Source: Parcubacteria group bacterium Gr01-1014_13
GTDB taxonomy: Bacteria > Patescibacteria > ABY1 > Magasanikbacterales > GWA2-37-8
DNA length: 64,000 nt
Assembly: GCA_007376295.1 (NCBI GenBank)
Contig: VMGB01000001.1
Location: 1 to 64,000, forward strand
Direction: 5' to 3'
The position numbers and the translations under genes were made by a program. Shown here in pieces: positions 15,939 through 24,106 of this stretch. A model generated the notes under the pieces. That model did no database searches and was not told the DNA's origin. It saw nothing but the letters and a program-made list of their open reading frames with translations. Within the stretch, counting starts at the first letter, position 1; each line of letters begins with the position of its first letter.

Positions 15939-15955
15939 GTAAAGTATGGTAAAAT
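15927..15955 (+). promoter_or_regulatory. Candidate promoter of the 15980 gene
   Basis: TTGGGT (15927-15932, overlapping the end of the giant gene), 17-nt spacer, TAAAAT (15950-15955) with an upstream TG. Confidence 0.45.
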
Positions 15956-15979
15956 ATTAGTGCAGATTCTCAAAATCGT

Positions 15980-18900
15980 ATGACAAAGAAAAAAATATTT
16001 TTGTTTTATTTATTCGCCATTATTTTAACTTCGGCTTTTTTATCTCACGCAAAAGTAAAAGCTGCTAACGCGCCAGCTCTCAAAGAGGGGACATACTTAA
16101 CCGGCCAAACCTTAAGCATCTGGCCTTCCTGGTCACTGCTAGGAAATTCTTTAGGCGTTAATTTACCTTCCGACCCTATAAATCAATTGGCTACTGCCGG
16201 CACCTGTGTTACCAGTACCAATAGATTCTGTATCAATGATGCCCAATGTCCGGCTGGCGAAACTTGTGTTTTACATGACCCGGAAACTGGCTGGAGCGTT
16301 GCCAACAGGCGCTTTACTTTTGCGTGCAATAAAGATTCTTACGCTTATCGGTATATAGCTTCTACAACACCCGGTGCTTATACAGTGCGCGCTCATTTTG
16401 AAGATCCGGGGATTGCACCGGCAAATTTTAACAGTTTTGTTTCTAGTTTTGTCAGCACTAGCGTTTTTAAAATAAATGATAGTAGCGGTGTATGTAATTT
16501 TGATCAGGAAATTTCTTCCATGCAATCCGGTACTTGCGGAGATGGTAAACTTAATTTGAATAAAGGTGAACAGTGCGATCCGCCCGGCATAGTTGAATAC
16601 GCTACTGGTTGTGTTGGAGCTATTAAAAATTTAAATGTCTGCGGCAAAAATTGCAGATGGACCGCTTCTACCACTTTATGCAGCAATTTAAGTAAATGTG
16701 GTAATGGTTCCATAGAGTTTGGTGAAACCTGTGATGATGGTACTTTAAATGGAAAATATAATCATTGTAATGTTACTTGCAATGGTGTGAGTGCTTTGGG
16801 CAAGTGTGGAGATGGAACTTTACAGTCCACTTATGAAATTTGTGATCCTAGTACGTCTGGAAAAGAAAAGTATGCTCTTAATAAAGCCGGATCTTGCAGT
16901 TGGGATTGCCAAAAATTCGGACCTTATTGTGGGGATACTATTGCCCAGACTCAATATGGTGAAGAATGTGATGGCTCGCAAGCTTGTTCGGTAGATGGAA
17001 ATCCCGGTGTTCGAGTTTGTACAAATAATTGCTTGCAACAAGACAGTAAAGCCGCAGCTTGGTGGCATTTGGAAAAGATGGTGGGTTATAAACCAGGATT
17101 AACTAACAAAACTGATGATGCTACGGTAAATGGCAATTTGGCAATATGTCCAGTGGCTAATTGCCCGGCCACGAGTACAGGAAAATATGGTAATGGCCGT
17201 GAGTTTAATATTCCTTCTGGTGGAACAGGTGGTAAGTATTTAACTGTCGCAAGTAGCGCCAGTTTGGAAGCTACCAGCTCATTAACTGTAGAAGCATGGA
17301 TTTTTCCAACTACCACTAGCAGTCTTTATCAGAGAATTGTGGAAAAAGGAGGCCCCAGCACTGGTAAGGGTTATGATTTGGAATTTAACATTTCGGCCAC
17401 TACATCTGTAGTAAGGTTTAATTTATGGAATGGCACACAAACCTCAGTTGATTCAAAAAGTTCTATTTCTACAGGTACCTGGACGCATGTAGTTGGTACA
17501 TATGTCCTAAATGGAACCAGCAATATTGCTAAAATTTATATTAATGGAGTTTTGGAAAATACAAATAGTATTATTAGGCCTACTCCGATAATGGCGAAAG
17601 ATACTGGCAGTTTAGCAATTGGTAAATCTGCCGGTGCAGCTCTCACCAATTTTTTCTTTGGCAGTTTGGATGAAGTTAAAATTTATAATCACACTTTATC
17701 GGATGATGAGGTGAAAAATAATTATCAAAGCGGCTGGTATTGTACAGCTACTTCTACGCCAGTCACAGCCCCATCTGGTAGCTGTGGCGATAATATTGTA
17801 GATCCTAATGAAGCCTGTGATCGGGGAACAGCCGATAATGGCCGCGCCTGCGCCCCAGCTTATGGCGTACCATGTTCTTATTGCTCGACAGATTGTCAGA
17901 ATACTATTGAAGTCCAACCCATTGAATATTGCGGCAACGGCATTATTGAAAGTTCAGAAAAATGCGAAGTGGCTGGCGCGAATATTTTCGCAGCCACTAA
18001 CACTGTTGGCAGAACAGCTTCTGTAAAAAATACTAGTTACAATGGTTATCAAGAGCTGGCGTGCGCGGATGAGACTCCGGTCGTTACGCATACTATAAAA
18101 AAAGGTACAAAGAGTTGCCCGGATTGTTCTTTGGGAATAATAAGAAATTGCGTGCAGTGCGGTGCGGATGTAAATGGGGTGGGCGTGGAGGGCGGTCTAA
18201 TTAATGTTTTGGAAAACCCTATAACAAACAGTTCCCGAGATCCGCTTTTTGCTAAAATTACAAGCAGCTCGCTTAGTTTATCGGTTAGCAACCGATTTCC
18301 AAGCCTTCCGCCTATCTGTAGTATAGTTGTGCCTCAGCTTCAACCGTCTGTATGCAAAGACAGGCTCACTGCTTCATCTCCGATAGTAGCTGTGGATAGG
18401 AAAAATGGAAATTCCTCAAACCTTGTTTCTTATGCCTTATTTAATCCTTACGTTAGCGGTTTTCCATCCGCTCTAGTCAATAGCGATCCCATTTGTTCCG
18501 TGAGTGATAGCTTTATTGATAAGTATCAAATGTATGTTAATTATGACTGGTCCCGCCCGTTAAATTTCCCGGTGGTAGCCGAACCGCAATCTTGGCAATA
18601 TGACTTAGTGTTTTCGCCGGTAGTTTCCAGCACTAAGCGTGCCAGAGATATAAGGGTGGTCGTAAGTTGGGTTGGATCCGGAGATTTTTATAGCGGAGTA
18701 GTTAATCCGTTTATTTCCAACCCTCAAATAGAAGGAGCGAATTATGTTGCTCCGGGGCCATCCTATCAGTATGCTACCGGCATAAATTATTACAATTCAC
18801 CAGCTGATTTCAAAAAATACGGTATCTGGTATCATGGTTTTAATGTTACTCCCGGCCAAACAAGCGCCGAGGCCTTTACAATTGATACGGCAAATATGAG

Positions 18901-19477
18901 TGGCAACACCTATGCATTTTATGTGCGCTCTCCAAGTTATCCGATCAGAATATATAAAAATACTGCTAAGTTAAAAGTGGATGTTTATTTGCCCGAACTA
19001 GACAACAGCCAGTATCATTTTGGCACTCCGGCCCGGACATATTACTTTATCTCTTCGGCTCCTTCGGATAACCAAAACGCCCGCTATTGGCAAGTGTTTA
19101 ATATGAAATTTTCATCGTCAAGTTTATCCGTATCAGATATAATAGGTATAAATACGATAGTTACAGGGCCTACATACTTTAAATATACAAACCCTCTGGT
19201 TGCTAACCCCGCATGCACAGAGGCGGATTGGCGTGCGACTACACCTCTAGTATTTTGTGCGATAGGGTCAACAAAAACACTAACTTGGACAAAATTAACA
19301 AATTGTGTTGGTGGGGTACAGCATCCGCCCACAGAGGTTGTCTCTTGTGGCGATCCGCAACAATCTCCCACTACCCAACAGACCCAAACAACTCAAACAA
19401 GCCAACCGGCTATCGGCACTAAAAATGTTTCCCAACCCATTATTTCCCAACCTACCACCAATCAACAGAGCCCATAG
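15980..19477 (+). CDS. Secreted LamG-domain, myxococcal Cys-repeat protein (1165 aa)
   Basis: Signal peptide 1-29. Cys-rich repeats CGDG/CGNG-x-E-x-CD begin at about 185, 240, 275 and 316. A concanavalin/LamG domain at about 407-580 shows LTVEAWIFPT, WTHVVGTY, IYINGVL and GSLDEVKIYNHTLSDDEV. Two more Cys repeats are near 601 and 650. The C-terminal half has no assigned fold and ends in a Gln/Thr/Ser/Pro-rich tail of about 40 residues. Unlike the two genes before it, it has no pilin module and no clear TM anchor, so it may be held by partners or released. The LamG domain suggests glycan or protein binding. Confidence 0.8.
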   Translation: MTKKKIFLFYLFAIILTSAFLSHAKVKAANAPALKEGTYLTGQTLSIWPSWSLLGNSLGVNLPSDPINQLATAGTCVTSTNRFCINDAQCPAGETCVLHDPETGWSVANRRFTFACNKDSYAYRYIASTTPGAYTVRAHFEDPGIAPANFNSFVSSFVSTSVFKINDSSGVCNFDQEISSMQSGTCGDGKLNLNKGEQCDPPGIVEYATGCVGAIKNLNVCGKNCRWTASTTLCSNLSKCGNGSIEFGETCDDGTLNGKYNHCNVTCNGVSALGKCGDGTLQSTYEICDPSTSGKEKYALNKAGSCSWDCQKFGPYCGDTIAQTQYGEECDGSQACSVDGNPGVRVCTNNCLQQDSKAAAWWHLEKMVGYKPGLTNKTDDATVNGNLAICPVANCPATSTGKYGNGREFNIPSGGTGGKYLTVASSASLEATSSLTVEAWIFPTTTSSLYQRIVEKGGPSTGKGYDLEFNISATTSVVRFNLWNGTQTSVDSKSSISTGTWTHVVGTYVLNGTSNIAKIYINGVLENTNSIIRPTPIMAKDTGSLAIGKSAGAALTNFFFGSLDEVKIYNHTLSDDEVKNNYQSGWYCTATSTPVTAPSGSCGDNIVDPNEACDRGTADNGRACAPAYGVPCSYCSTDCQNTIEVQPIEYCGNGIIESSEKCEVAGANIFAATNTVGRTASVKNTSYNGYQELACADETPVVTHTIKKGTKSCPDCSLGIIRNCVQCGADVNGVGVEGGLINVLENPITNSSRDPLFAKITSSSLSLSVSNRFPSLPPICSIVVPQLQPSVCKDRLTASSPIVAVDRKNGNSSNLVSYALFNPYVSGFPSALVNSDPICSVSDSFIDKYQMYVNYDWSRPLNFPVVAEPQSWQYDLVFSPVVSSTKRARDIRVVVSWVGSGDFYSGVVNPFISNPQIEGANYVAPGPSYQYATGINYYNSPADFKKYGIWYHGFNVTPGQTSAEAFTIDTANMSGNTYAFYVRSPSYPIRIYKNTAKLKVDVYLPELDNSQYHFGTPARTYYFISSAPSDNQNARYWQVFNMKFSSSSLSVSDIIGINTIVTGPTYFKYTNPLVANPACTEADWRATTPLVFCAIGSTKTLTWTKLTNCVGGVQHPPTEVVSCGDPQQSPTTQQTQTTQTSQPAIGTKNVSQPIISQPTTNQQSP

Positions 19478-19483
19478 CGAGCT

Positions 19484-19512
19484 TTGCTGCATGGGAGTTT
19501 AAATAATATTAT
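19484..19512 (+). promoter_or_regulatory. Promoter of the calcium-repeat gene block
   Basis: TTGCTG (19484-19489), 17-nt spacer, TATTAT (19507-19512). The first start codon at 19524 lies 11 nt after the -10 box, so the mRNA leader is only a few bases. Confidence 0.6.
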
Positions 19513-19523
19513 AAATAGCGCAT

Positions 19524-19919
19524 ATGATGGGAACAAATAAAAAAATTATAATCTTATTAGTTGTTTTGGCGCTGGGGGGAGCGGGGGTTTTGGCTTACAA
19601 AAAATTTATTTCATCCAAACAAGTGGATAAAAATTTAGCACCATCATCTAGTTCTTCTCTAGATGAAGCAAGACAGCAGGAATTTGACGATGCCATAAAG
19701 AAAACTTCTGCCTCGGATCAAGATATGGATGGAATTCCAGATAATGAAGAAGCAAAATACAAAACCAGTGTTACATCTTCTGATACAGACGAAGACGGCT
19801 TACCAGATCATCAAGAAATTTTTAATTTTAAAACTGATCCGCTAAAAGCAGACACCGATGATGATGGTTCTGCAGATGGGTACGAAGTGCGTCGCGGCTC
19901 AGATCCTAAAAAGATTTAA
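19524..19919 (+). CDS. Membrane-anchored thrombospondin type 3-like repeat protein (131 aa)
   Basis: One N-terminal TM (about 6-27), a Ser/Gln-rich linker, then three calcium-binding-type repeats of the form D-x-D-x-DG-(I/L)-x-D-x2-E at about 67-77, 90-100 and 113-123. These match thrombospondin type 3/EF-loop repeats. The polarity (short basic N-terminus, TM, acidic domain outside) fits an outward-facing anchored protein. The next gene has the same plan. A second ATG lies one codon downstream. No SD. Confidence 0.8.
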   Translation: MMGTNKKIIILLVVLALGGAGVLAYKKFISSKQVDKNLAPSSSSSLDEARQQEFDDAIKKTSASDQDMDGIPDNEEAKYKTSVTSSDTDEDGLPDHQEIFNFKTDPLKADTDDDGSADGYEVRRGSDPKKI

Positions 19920-19944
19920 TTTTTATCATTTATTACTCGATTAT

Positions 19945-20718
19945 ATGTTTGATGAGCAAAACCAAAATTCAGGCGCGCCCAAAAATTTACCAGCCGAACC
20001 AGTAGATATGTTTGCTGGAGTAGAAAAAGATGAAGGGAAGTTAGGGCAAATGCCGCCATCTAGCCCGGATGCTTTGTCTGCTGGCCGGTTGAGTCCTAAG
20101 GGGGCTCCTGCGATAAAAAAAGAAGAAGCGCCTATCTCACCTCATTTATCAAATGTCGGTCATGAACTAAAAATGAGTACGCCTATTTTGGGGAAAATAT
20201 TATTATTTTTAGCGGTAGTTTTGTTATTAGGCGGTTTGGCCTACGGCGGTTGGTGGTTTATGTATGGTAGTAAAAATAAATCCGCTAAATTACCCGCAAC
20301 GACCACCGAGCAGACTGTTCAAAATCAAACTTCTGGCGTAACTAATACCACCAATATTCCTGCGCAGATAAATAATGATCAGATTTTATTTGGACAAGCA
20401 GTTGATAGCGATAAAGATGGGTTAGATGATGTACGTGAAAAAGAGATTGGCACTGATCCGCAAAAATTAGATTCTGATATTGATGGTTTAAATGATGGTG
20501 ATGAAGTTATTATATACAAGACTAATCCTTTATTTGCAGATACAGACACAGACGGTCTAAGCGATGGCGATGAGATTCTTATTTGGCGCTCTAACCCTTT
20601 GAATATGGATACCGATGGTGATAGTTATAAAGATGGTGAAGAAGTGAGAAATGGCTATAGTCCTGTTGGGCCTGGAAAACTATTTAGCGCACCGTCTTCC
20701 ACAGCTACAGGCACTTAA
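19945..20718 (+). CDS. Membrane-anchored thrombospondin type 3-like repeat protein (257 aa)
   Basis: The cytosolic N-terminal part is about 85 residues and Pro-rich. A TM follows at about 84-108, then a Thr/Asn-rich linker and four DxDxDGLxDxxE-type calcium repeats: DSDKDGLDDVREKE, DSDIDGLNDGDE, DTDTDGLSDGDE, DTDGDSYKDGEE. The ATG at 19945 is preferred over upstream in-frame ATGs because those overlap the end of the previous gene. Spacing is 25 nt on the left and 7 nt on the right, so it sits in one operon with its two homologues. Confidence 0.8.
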   Translation: MFDEQNQNSGAPKNLPAEPVDMFAGVEKDEGKLGQMPPSSPDALSAGRLSPKGAPAIKKEEAPISPHLSNVGHELKMSTPILGKILLFLAVVLLLGGLAYGGWWFMYGSKNKSAKLPATTTEQTVQNQTSGVTNTTNIPAQINNDQILFGQAVDSDKDGLDDVREKEIGTDPQKLDSDIDGLNDGDEVIIYKTNPLFADTDTDGLSDGDEILIWRSNPLNMDTDGDSYKDGEEVRNGYSPVGPGKLFSAPSSTATGT

Positions 20719-20725
20719 ACTATAT

Positions 20726-21886
20726 ATGTTTGGAAAAAAAGAGGAAATAAGTACAAAAAATGATCCGATGAGTAAGGTTCCGAGTGATGGGCAAACTATA
20801 AGTGTGCAGACAATTCCTGCAGATTTTTATGGCGGTGTAAATCCAGTCGTGAAATTTAAAAAAGTAGAAAAAGAAGTGTTGCTGGAATCAAAATCAAAGC
20901 TGACTCCGTCAGAAAAGAAAGTTCTTGATAAAAGCACGGCTGCAGGCAAGGATTCGCTTTTGCATCCGGTCAATATTTTGACCAATAAAAAATATGCGAT
21001 AATTTTTGGATCTTCTCTTTTCGTGCTTATTGTGGCCGGGGTGAGCGTCTATTATTATCTACAACTTCGACAGCCAAAGATTTCTCTGCCGCCACAACCG
21101 GAAATTAGCATTCCTACTACCAGCGAGCTGACACCAGTAGCGGTAGAAAGTCCGACCGAAGAGCCCGCTGTTACTAGTACTGCGCCTCAATCTTTAGCAG
21201 AAGCGCCGATAGAATTTCCGTCCAGTCTTTTAGGAGATAGTCCGGATTTGGATAAAGACAGCCTGACAGACACTGCTGAAGAGTTGTTTGGTACCGACCC
21301 AAGCAAGCCAGATACTGATGAAGATAGTTATAACGATGGCCATGAAGTTTTTTATCTGTATAATCCGGCTGGCAAAGAGCCCTTGAAATTAATCGACTCT
21401 GGTTTTGTAAAGGATTATAATAATCCAGTGTTTGGTTATAAAGTTTTTTATCCGTCAACTTGGGCTGTGGGCAATGTGGATGAAGGTTATCGAGATGTTT
21501 TGTTTAGTACGATTACCGGTGAGAACATAGAACTTCGGGTGTTTGATCGATTGTCAAACCAGACATTTGCAGACTGGTTTGCGCAGTGGGCGCCAACCGA
21601 GCAATATCAAAATTTGAAAGATTTTCAAACTAAATTCGGACAGTCAGGTAAAAGCAGGGCAGATAGCTTGGTATATTATTTTATGGACGATAACCATGTA
21701 TATGTGGTAGTTTACCATACCACAGATTCCAATGTGGTTAATTATCGGTCCGTAATGGCGATGATGGCAAGGAGTTTTAGAACTCCTGGGTTCACTGCTT
21801 CGGAAGCAGTCCCACCACCAAATGCGGAAACAAATACTTTCCCTACTGAAATGCCTACCGCCATAAACGCTCCAGAATCCCAATAA
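20726..21886 (+). CDS. Membrane protein with calcium repeats and PsbP-like domain (386 aa)
   Basis: A soluble N-terminal segment, one TM at about 90-112, a Pro/Thr/Glu-rich stalk, two calcium-type repeats (DLDKDSLTDTAEE, DTDEDSYNDGHE) and a C-terminal domain starting FGYKVFYPSTW. That domain resembles PsbP/MOG1-like domains found on many CPR surface proteins. The C-terminus is Pro/Thr-rich. ATG 20726 is chosen because it follows the previous stop by 7 nt. It is the third anchored calcium-repeat protein of the operon; ybeY follows 5 nt later. Function unknown, cell surface. Confidence 0.75.
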   Translation: MFGKKEEISTKNDPMSKVPSDGQTISVQTIPADFYGGVNPVVKFKKVEKEVLLESKSKLTPSEKKVLDKSTAAGKDSLLHPVNILTNKKYAIIFGSSLFVLIVAGVSVYYYLQLRQPKISLPPQPEISIPTTSELTPVAVESPTEEPAVTSTAPQSLAEAPIEFPSSLLGDSPDLDKDSLTDTAEELFGTDPSKPDTDEDSYNDGHEVFYLYNPAGKEPLKLIDSGFVKDYNNPVFGYKVFYPSTWAVGNVDEGYRDVLFSTITGENIELRVFDRLSNQTFADWFAQWAPTEQYQNLKDFQTKFGQSGKSRADSLVYYFMDDNHVYVVVYHTTDSNVVNYRSVMAMMARSFRTPGFTASEAVPPPNAETNTFPTEMPTAINAPESQ

Positions 21887-21891
21887 TAAGT

Positions 21892-22317
21892 ATGTTATCT
21901 TTAGATTTTAATAAACGGGTAAAATGTCCGTGGACACAGAGTGAGATCGAAAAAATATTTAGAGTAATCGAAAAGAAAATAAAAGCCAGCGGAGACTTGG
22001 AGATAAATATAGTTGGCGACAAAGAAATAAAGGATTTGAATTTTAGATACAGAGGAAAAAATAAAGTAACGGACGTGCTCGCATTTGCCTGGCAGGAAGA
22101 CGGAGTGATAAAAACAAACAGTTTAGGACAGATTTATATTTGCTACCCCCAGATTGTTCGTCAGGCAAAAGAATTCAAGGTGAAAATCAAGGAAGAATTT
22201 GTCCGAATGTTGGCCCACGGATTTTTACATATTATGGGGCACGATCATGAAAAAAAGAAAGAAGCGGAAATAATGTTTAAAATTCAGGAAGAAATAGTAG
22301 ATGAATATCTTAACTAA
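21892..22317 (+). CDS. ybeY: Endoribonuclease YbeY
   Basis: A 141-aa zinc-dependent endoribonuclease involved in 16S 3' end maturation and ribosome quality control. The signature HGFLHIMGHDHE supplies the three histidine ligands (H-x3-H-x5-H). The upstream NFRYRGKNKVTDVLAF is also typical. It is tightly coupled to the calcium-repeat genes on the left and dgkA on the right. Confidence 0.95.
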   Translation: MLSLDFNKRVKCPWTQSEIEKIFRVIEKKIKASGDLEINIVGDKEIKDLNFRYRGKNKVTDVLAFAWQEDGVIKTNSLGQIYICYPQIVRQAKEFKVKIKEEFVRMLAHGFLHIMGHDHEKKKEAEIMFKIQEEIVDEYLN

Positions 22318-22323
22318 CCCAGT

Positions 22324-22689
22324 ATGTCTTTGCGTAGATTGCTAAAAAGTTTTGTGGATGCAATACGGGGGTTAAAGCACGTTTTTAAATCAGAACAAAA
22401 TTTTAGAATCCAAGTGCTGGTCGGTTTTTTGGTTTTGGCAGCGGCAGTTTATTTCCCTCTTCGTAGTTGGGAAGTAATACTCATTGTTTTATTGGTATTA
22501 TTAGTTTTATTAGTCGAGATCTTGAATACAGTTTTTGAATATTTTAGCGATTTGCTTAAGCCGCGTTTGCATCACTATGTGGGCGTTATAAAAGATGTTA
22601 TGGCTGGAGCAGTTTTGCTTACATCGCTGGTGGCAACAGTTGTAGGAATAATAATCTTTTATCCATACTTGGAAAACTTGCTTAAGTAA
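22324..22689 (+). CDS. dgkA: Diacylglycerol/undecaprenol kinase family protein
   Basis: A 121-aa integral membrane lipid kinase with three TM segments (about 31-46, 52-73 and 92-116). The DgkA signature is present: a first Glu in KSEQNFRIQ and E-x-LNT-x2-E (EILNTVFEYFSDLL). In Gram-positive-like cells this family phosphorylates undecaprenol for wall synthesis; diacylglycerol is the other possible substrate. The ybeY-dgkA order is common. It starts 6 nt after ybeY. Confidence 0.9.
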   Translation: MSLRRLLKSFVDAIRGLKHVFKSEQNFRIQVLVGFLVLAAAVYFPLRSWEVILIVLLVLLVLLVEILNTVFEYFSDLLKPRLHHYVGVIKDVMAGAVLLTSLVATVVGIIIFYPYLENLLK

Positions 22690-22698
22690 TGATATAAT
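22669..22698 (+). promoter_or_regulatory. Promoter of ftsA (leaderless)
   Basis: TTGGAA (22669-22674), 18-nt spacer, perfect TATAAT (22693-22698). The ftsA ATG at 22707 is only 8 nt after the -10 box, so the mRNA should start at or within a base or two of the start codon. Confidence 0.65.
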
Positions 22699-22706
22699 GG
22701 TGTTGT

Positions 22707-23963
22707 ATGAAAAGTAGCCAAGGAAATTTAATTGGCGGTTTGGATATCGGATCAAATTCGGTACGCATGGCCGTAGGGCAATTGCTGGGAAAAGAAAACG
22801 GCAATCTTGAGTTACAAATTTTAGGCGCGGCTGAGTTTTCTTCCGAAGGGGTGCAAAAAGGAGTGGTAAACAGCATTGAAGATGTGGTTTCTTCTATTTC
22901 CGCCTGTCTGGAACGAGTCGAGAGAATGGTGGGAGTGCCTATAGACAGTGTTTGGGTAGGTATATCCGGATTACACATTTTATCTCAAAGCAGTAAGGGT
23001 GTTGTGGCCGTATCCAAAGCCAACAGTGAAATAACCGAAGAGGATGTAAATCGTGCTCTTGAGGCCGCTAGATCAATAGCTACACCTTTAAATTATGAAG
23101 TTCTTCATGTTTTGCCACGACATTACACGGTAGATGGGCAAACCAGCATTAAAGATCCAACATCAATGACCGGAGTACGTCTGGAAGTCGATACTCAAAT
23201 TATTTTGGGTTCATCTTCGCAAATAAAAAATTTGACTAAGGCCGTTTATCGAGCCGGCTTGGATATAGAGGATTTAGTTTTATCTATTATCGCTACCTCG
23301 GAAATCGTGGTTACCAAACGCCAGAAAGAATTGGGCGTGATGGTCGTTAATGTGGGAGGAACCACTACTGCCATGGCAGTATTTGAAGAAGGAGAGTTGA
23401 TTCATACCGCTATTATTCCTCTTGGTTCGCAAAATATTACTAATGATATCGCTATGGGACTACAGATACCGCCTGAAGATATTGCTGAACGAGTAAAAAT
23501 AGAATACGGAGACTGTAATCCAGATTCAACTAATAAAAGAGATGAAGTTGATTTGTTTGATATAGGGGCAGCGGATCACCAGATAGTAAAAAAGAAATTT
23601 TTAAGCGAAATAGTTTCTGCTCGCGTGGAAGAAATTTTACAAAAAGTTGATGATGAACTTCGAAAAATACAACGTTCCGGCATGTTGCCGGCGGGTGTAG
23701 TATTTACTGGCGCCGGAGCCAAGCTTCCGGGATTGGTAGGGTTGGCAAAGAAAGTTTTGCGATTGCCAGCGAATTTGGGCTATCCCCTTAATGTGGTAAG
23801 TGTAACTGACAAAGTTAACGATCTCGGTTTTGCAACAGCTGTAGGGCTGGTCAAATGGGGGAGTGAAATGCAAGGCAAAGCCCATGGCCAAAAGCCGGGT
23901 AGCAAAAAAATCGGTGATTTTTTTGGACGGCTTAAAAAAGGATTGAGCGACCTTATTCCTTAG
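22707..23963 (+). CDS. ftsA: Cell division protein FtsA
   Basis: A 418-aa actin-fold ATPase that tethers FtsZ to the membrane. The phosphate-1 loop GGLDIGSNSVRMAVG is at about 10-24, the SHS2/1C domain follows, the second phosphate loop MVVNVGGTTTAMAVF is near 211, and the adenosine box VVFTGAGAKLPG is near 331. The C-terminal residues DFFGRLKKGLSDLIP form the expected membrane-binding amphipathic helix. It stands directly before ftsZ, as in most bacteria. Its promoter predicts leaderless translation. Confidence 0.95.
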   Translation: MKSSQGNLIGGLDIGSNSVRMAVGQLLGKENGNLELQILGAAEFSSEGVQKGVVNSIEDVVSSISACLERVERMVGVPIDSVWVGISGLHILSQSSKGVVAVSKANSEITEEDVNRALEAARSIATPLNYEVLHVLPRHYTVDGQTSIKDPTSMTGVRLEVDTQIILGSSSQIKNLTKAVYRAGLDIEDLVLSIIATSEIVVTKRQKELGVMVVNVGGTTTAMAVFEEGELIHTAIIPLGSQNITNDIAMGLQIPPEDIAERVKIEYGDCNPDSTNKRDEVDLFDIGAADHQIVKKKFLSEIVSARVEEILQKVDDELRKIQRSGMLPAGVVFTGAGAKLPGLVGLAKKVLRLPANLGYPLNVVSVTDKVNDLGFATAVGLVKWGSEMQGKAHGQKPGSKKIGDFFGRLKKGLSDLIP

Positions 23964-23988
23964 TTGTGCATATTGGAAGGGATTTTTC

Positions 23989-24017
23989 TTGACAGTAAAA
24001 ACTATTAACTATAAACT
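23989..24017 (+). promoter_or_regulatory. Promoter of ftsZ
   Basis: TTGACA (23989-23994), 17-nt spacer, TAAACT (24012-24017). Its position lets ftsZ be made independently of ftsA. Confidence 0.65.
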
Positions 24018-24021
24018 ATAC

Positions 24022-24039
24022 AACGGAGGTCACTCCGTT
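24022..24039 (+). promoter_or_regulatory. 5'-leader hairpin of ftsZ
   Basis: AACGGAG-GTCA-CTCCGTT: a perfect 7-bp stem right at the expected 5' end of the mRNA, followed by a T/A-rich stretch (ATTTTATTT). It could be a weak attenuator or an RNA 5' end stabiliser. Confidence 0.6.
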
Positions 24040-24106
24040 ATTTTATTTATAAACGTATTGGATACAAAATTTGTTCAAGCACCTCTTTCATTCTTAATTA
24101 TTGAAT

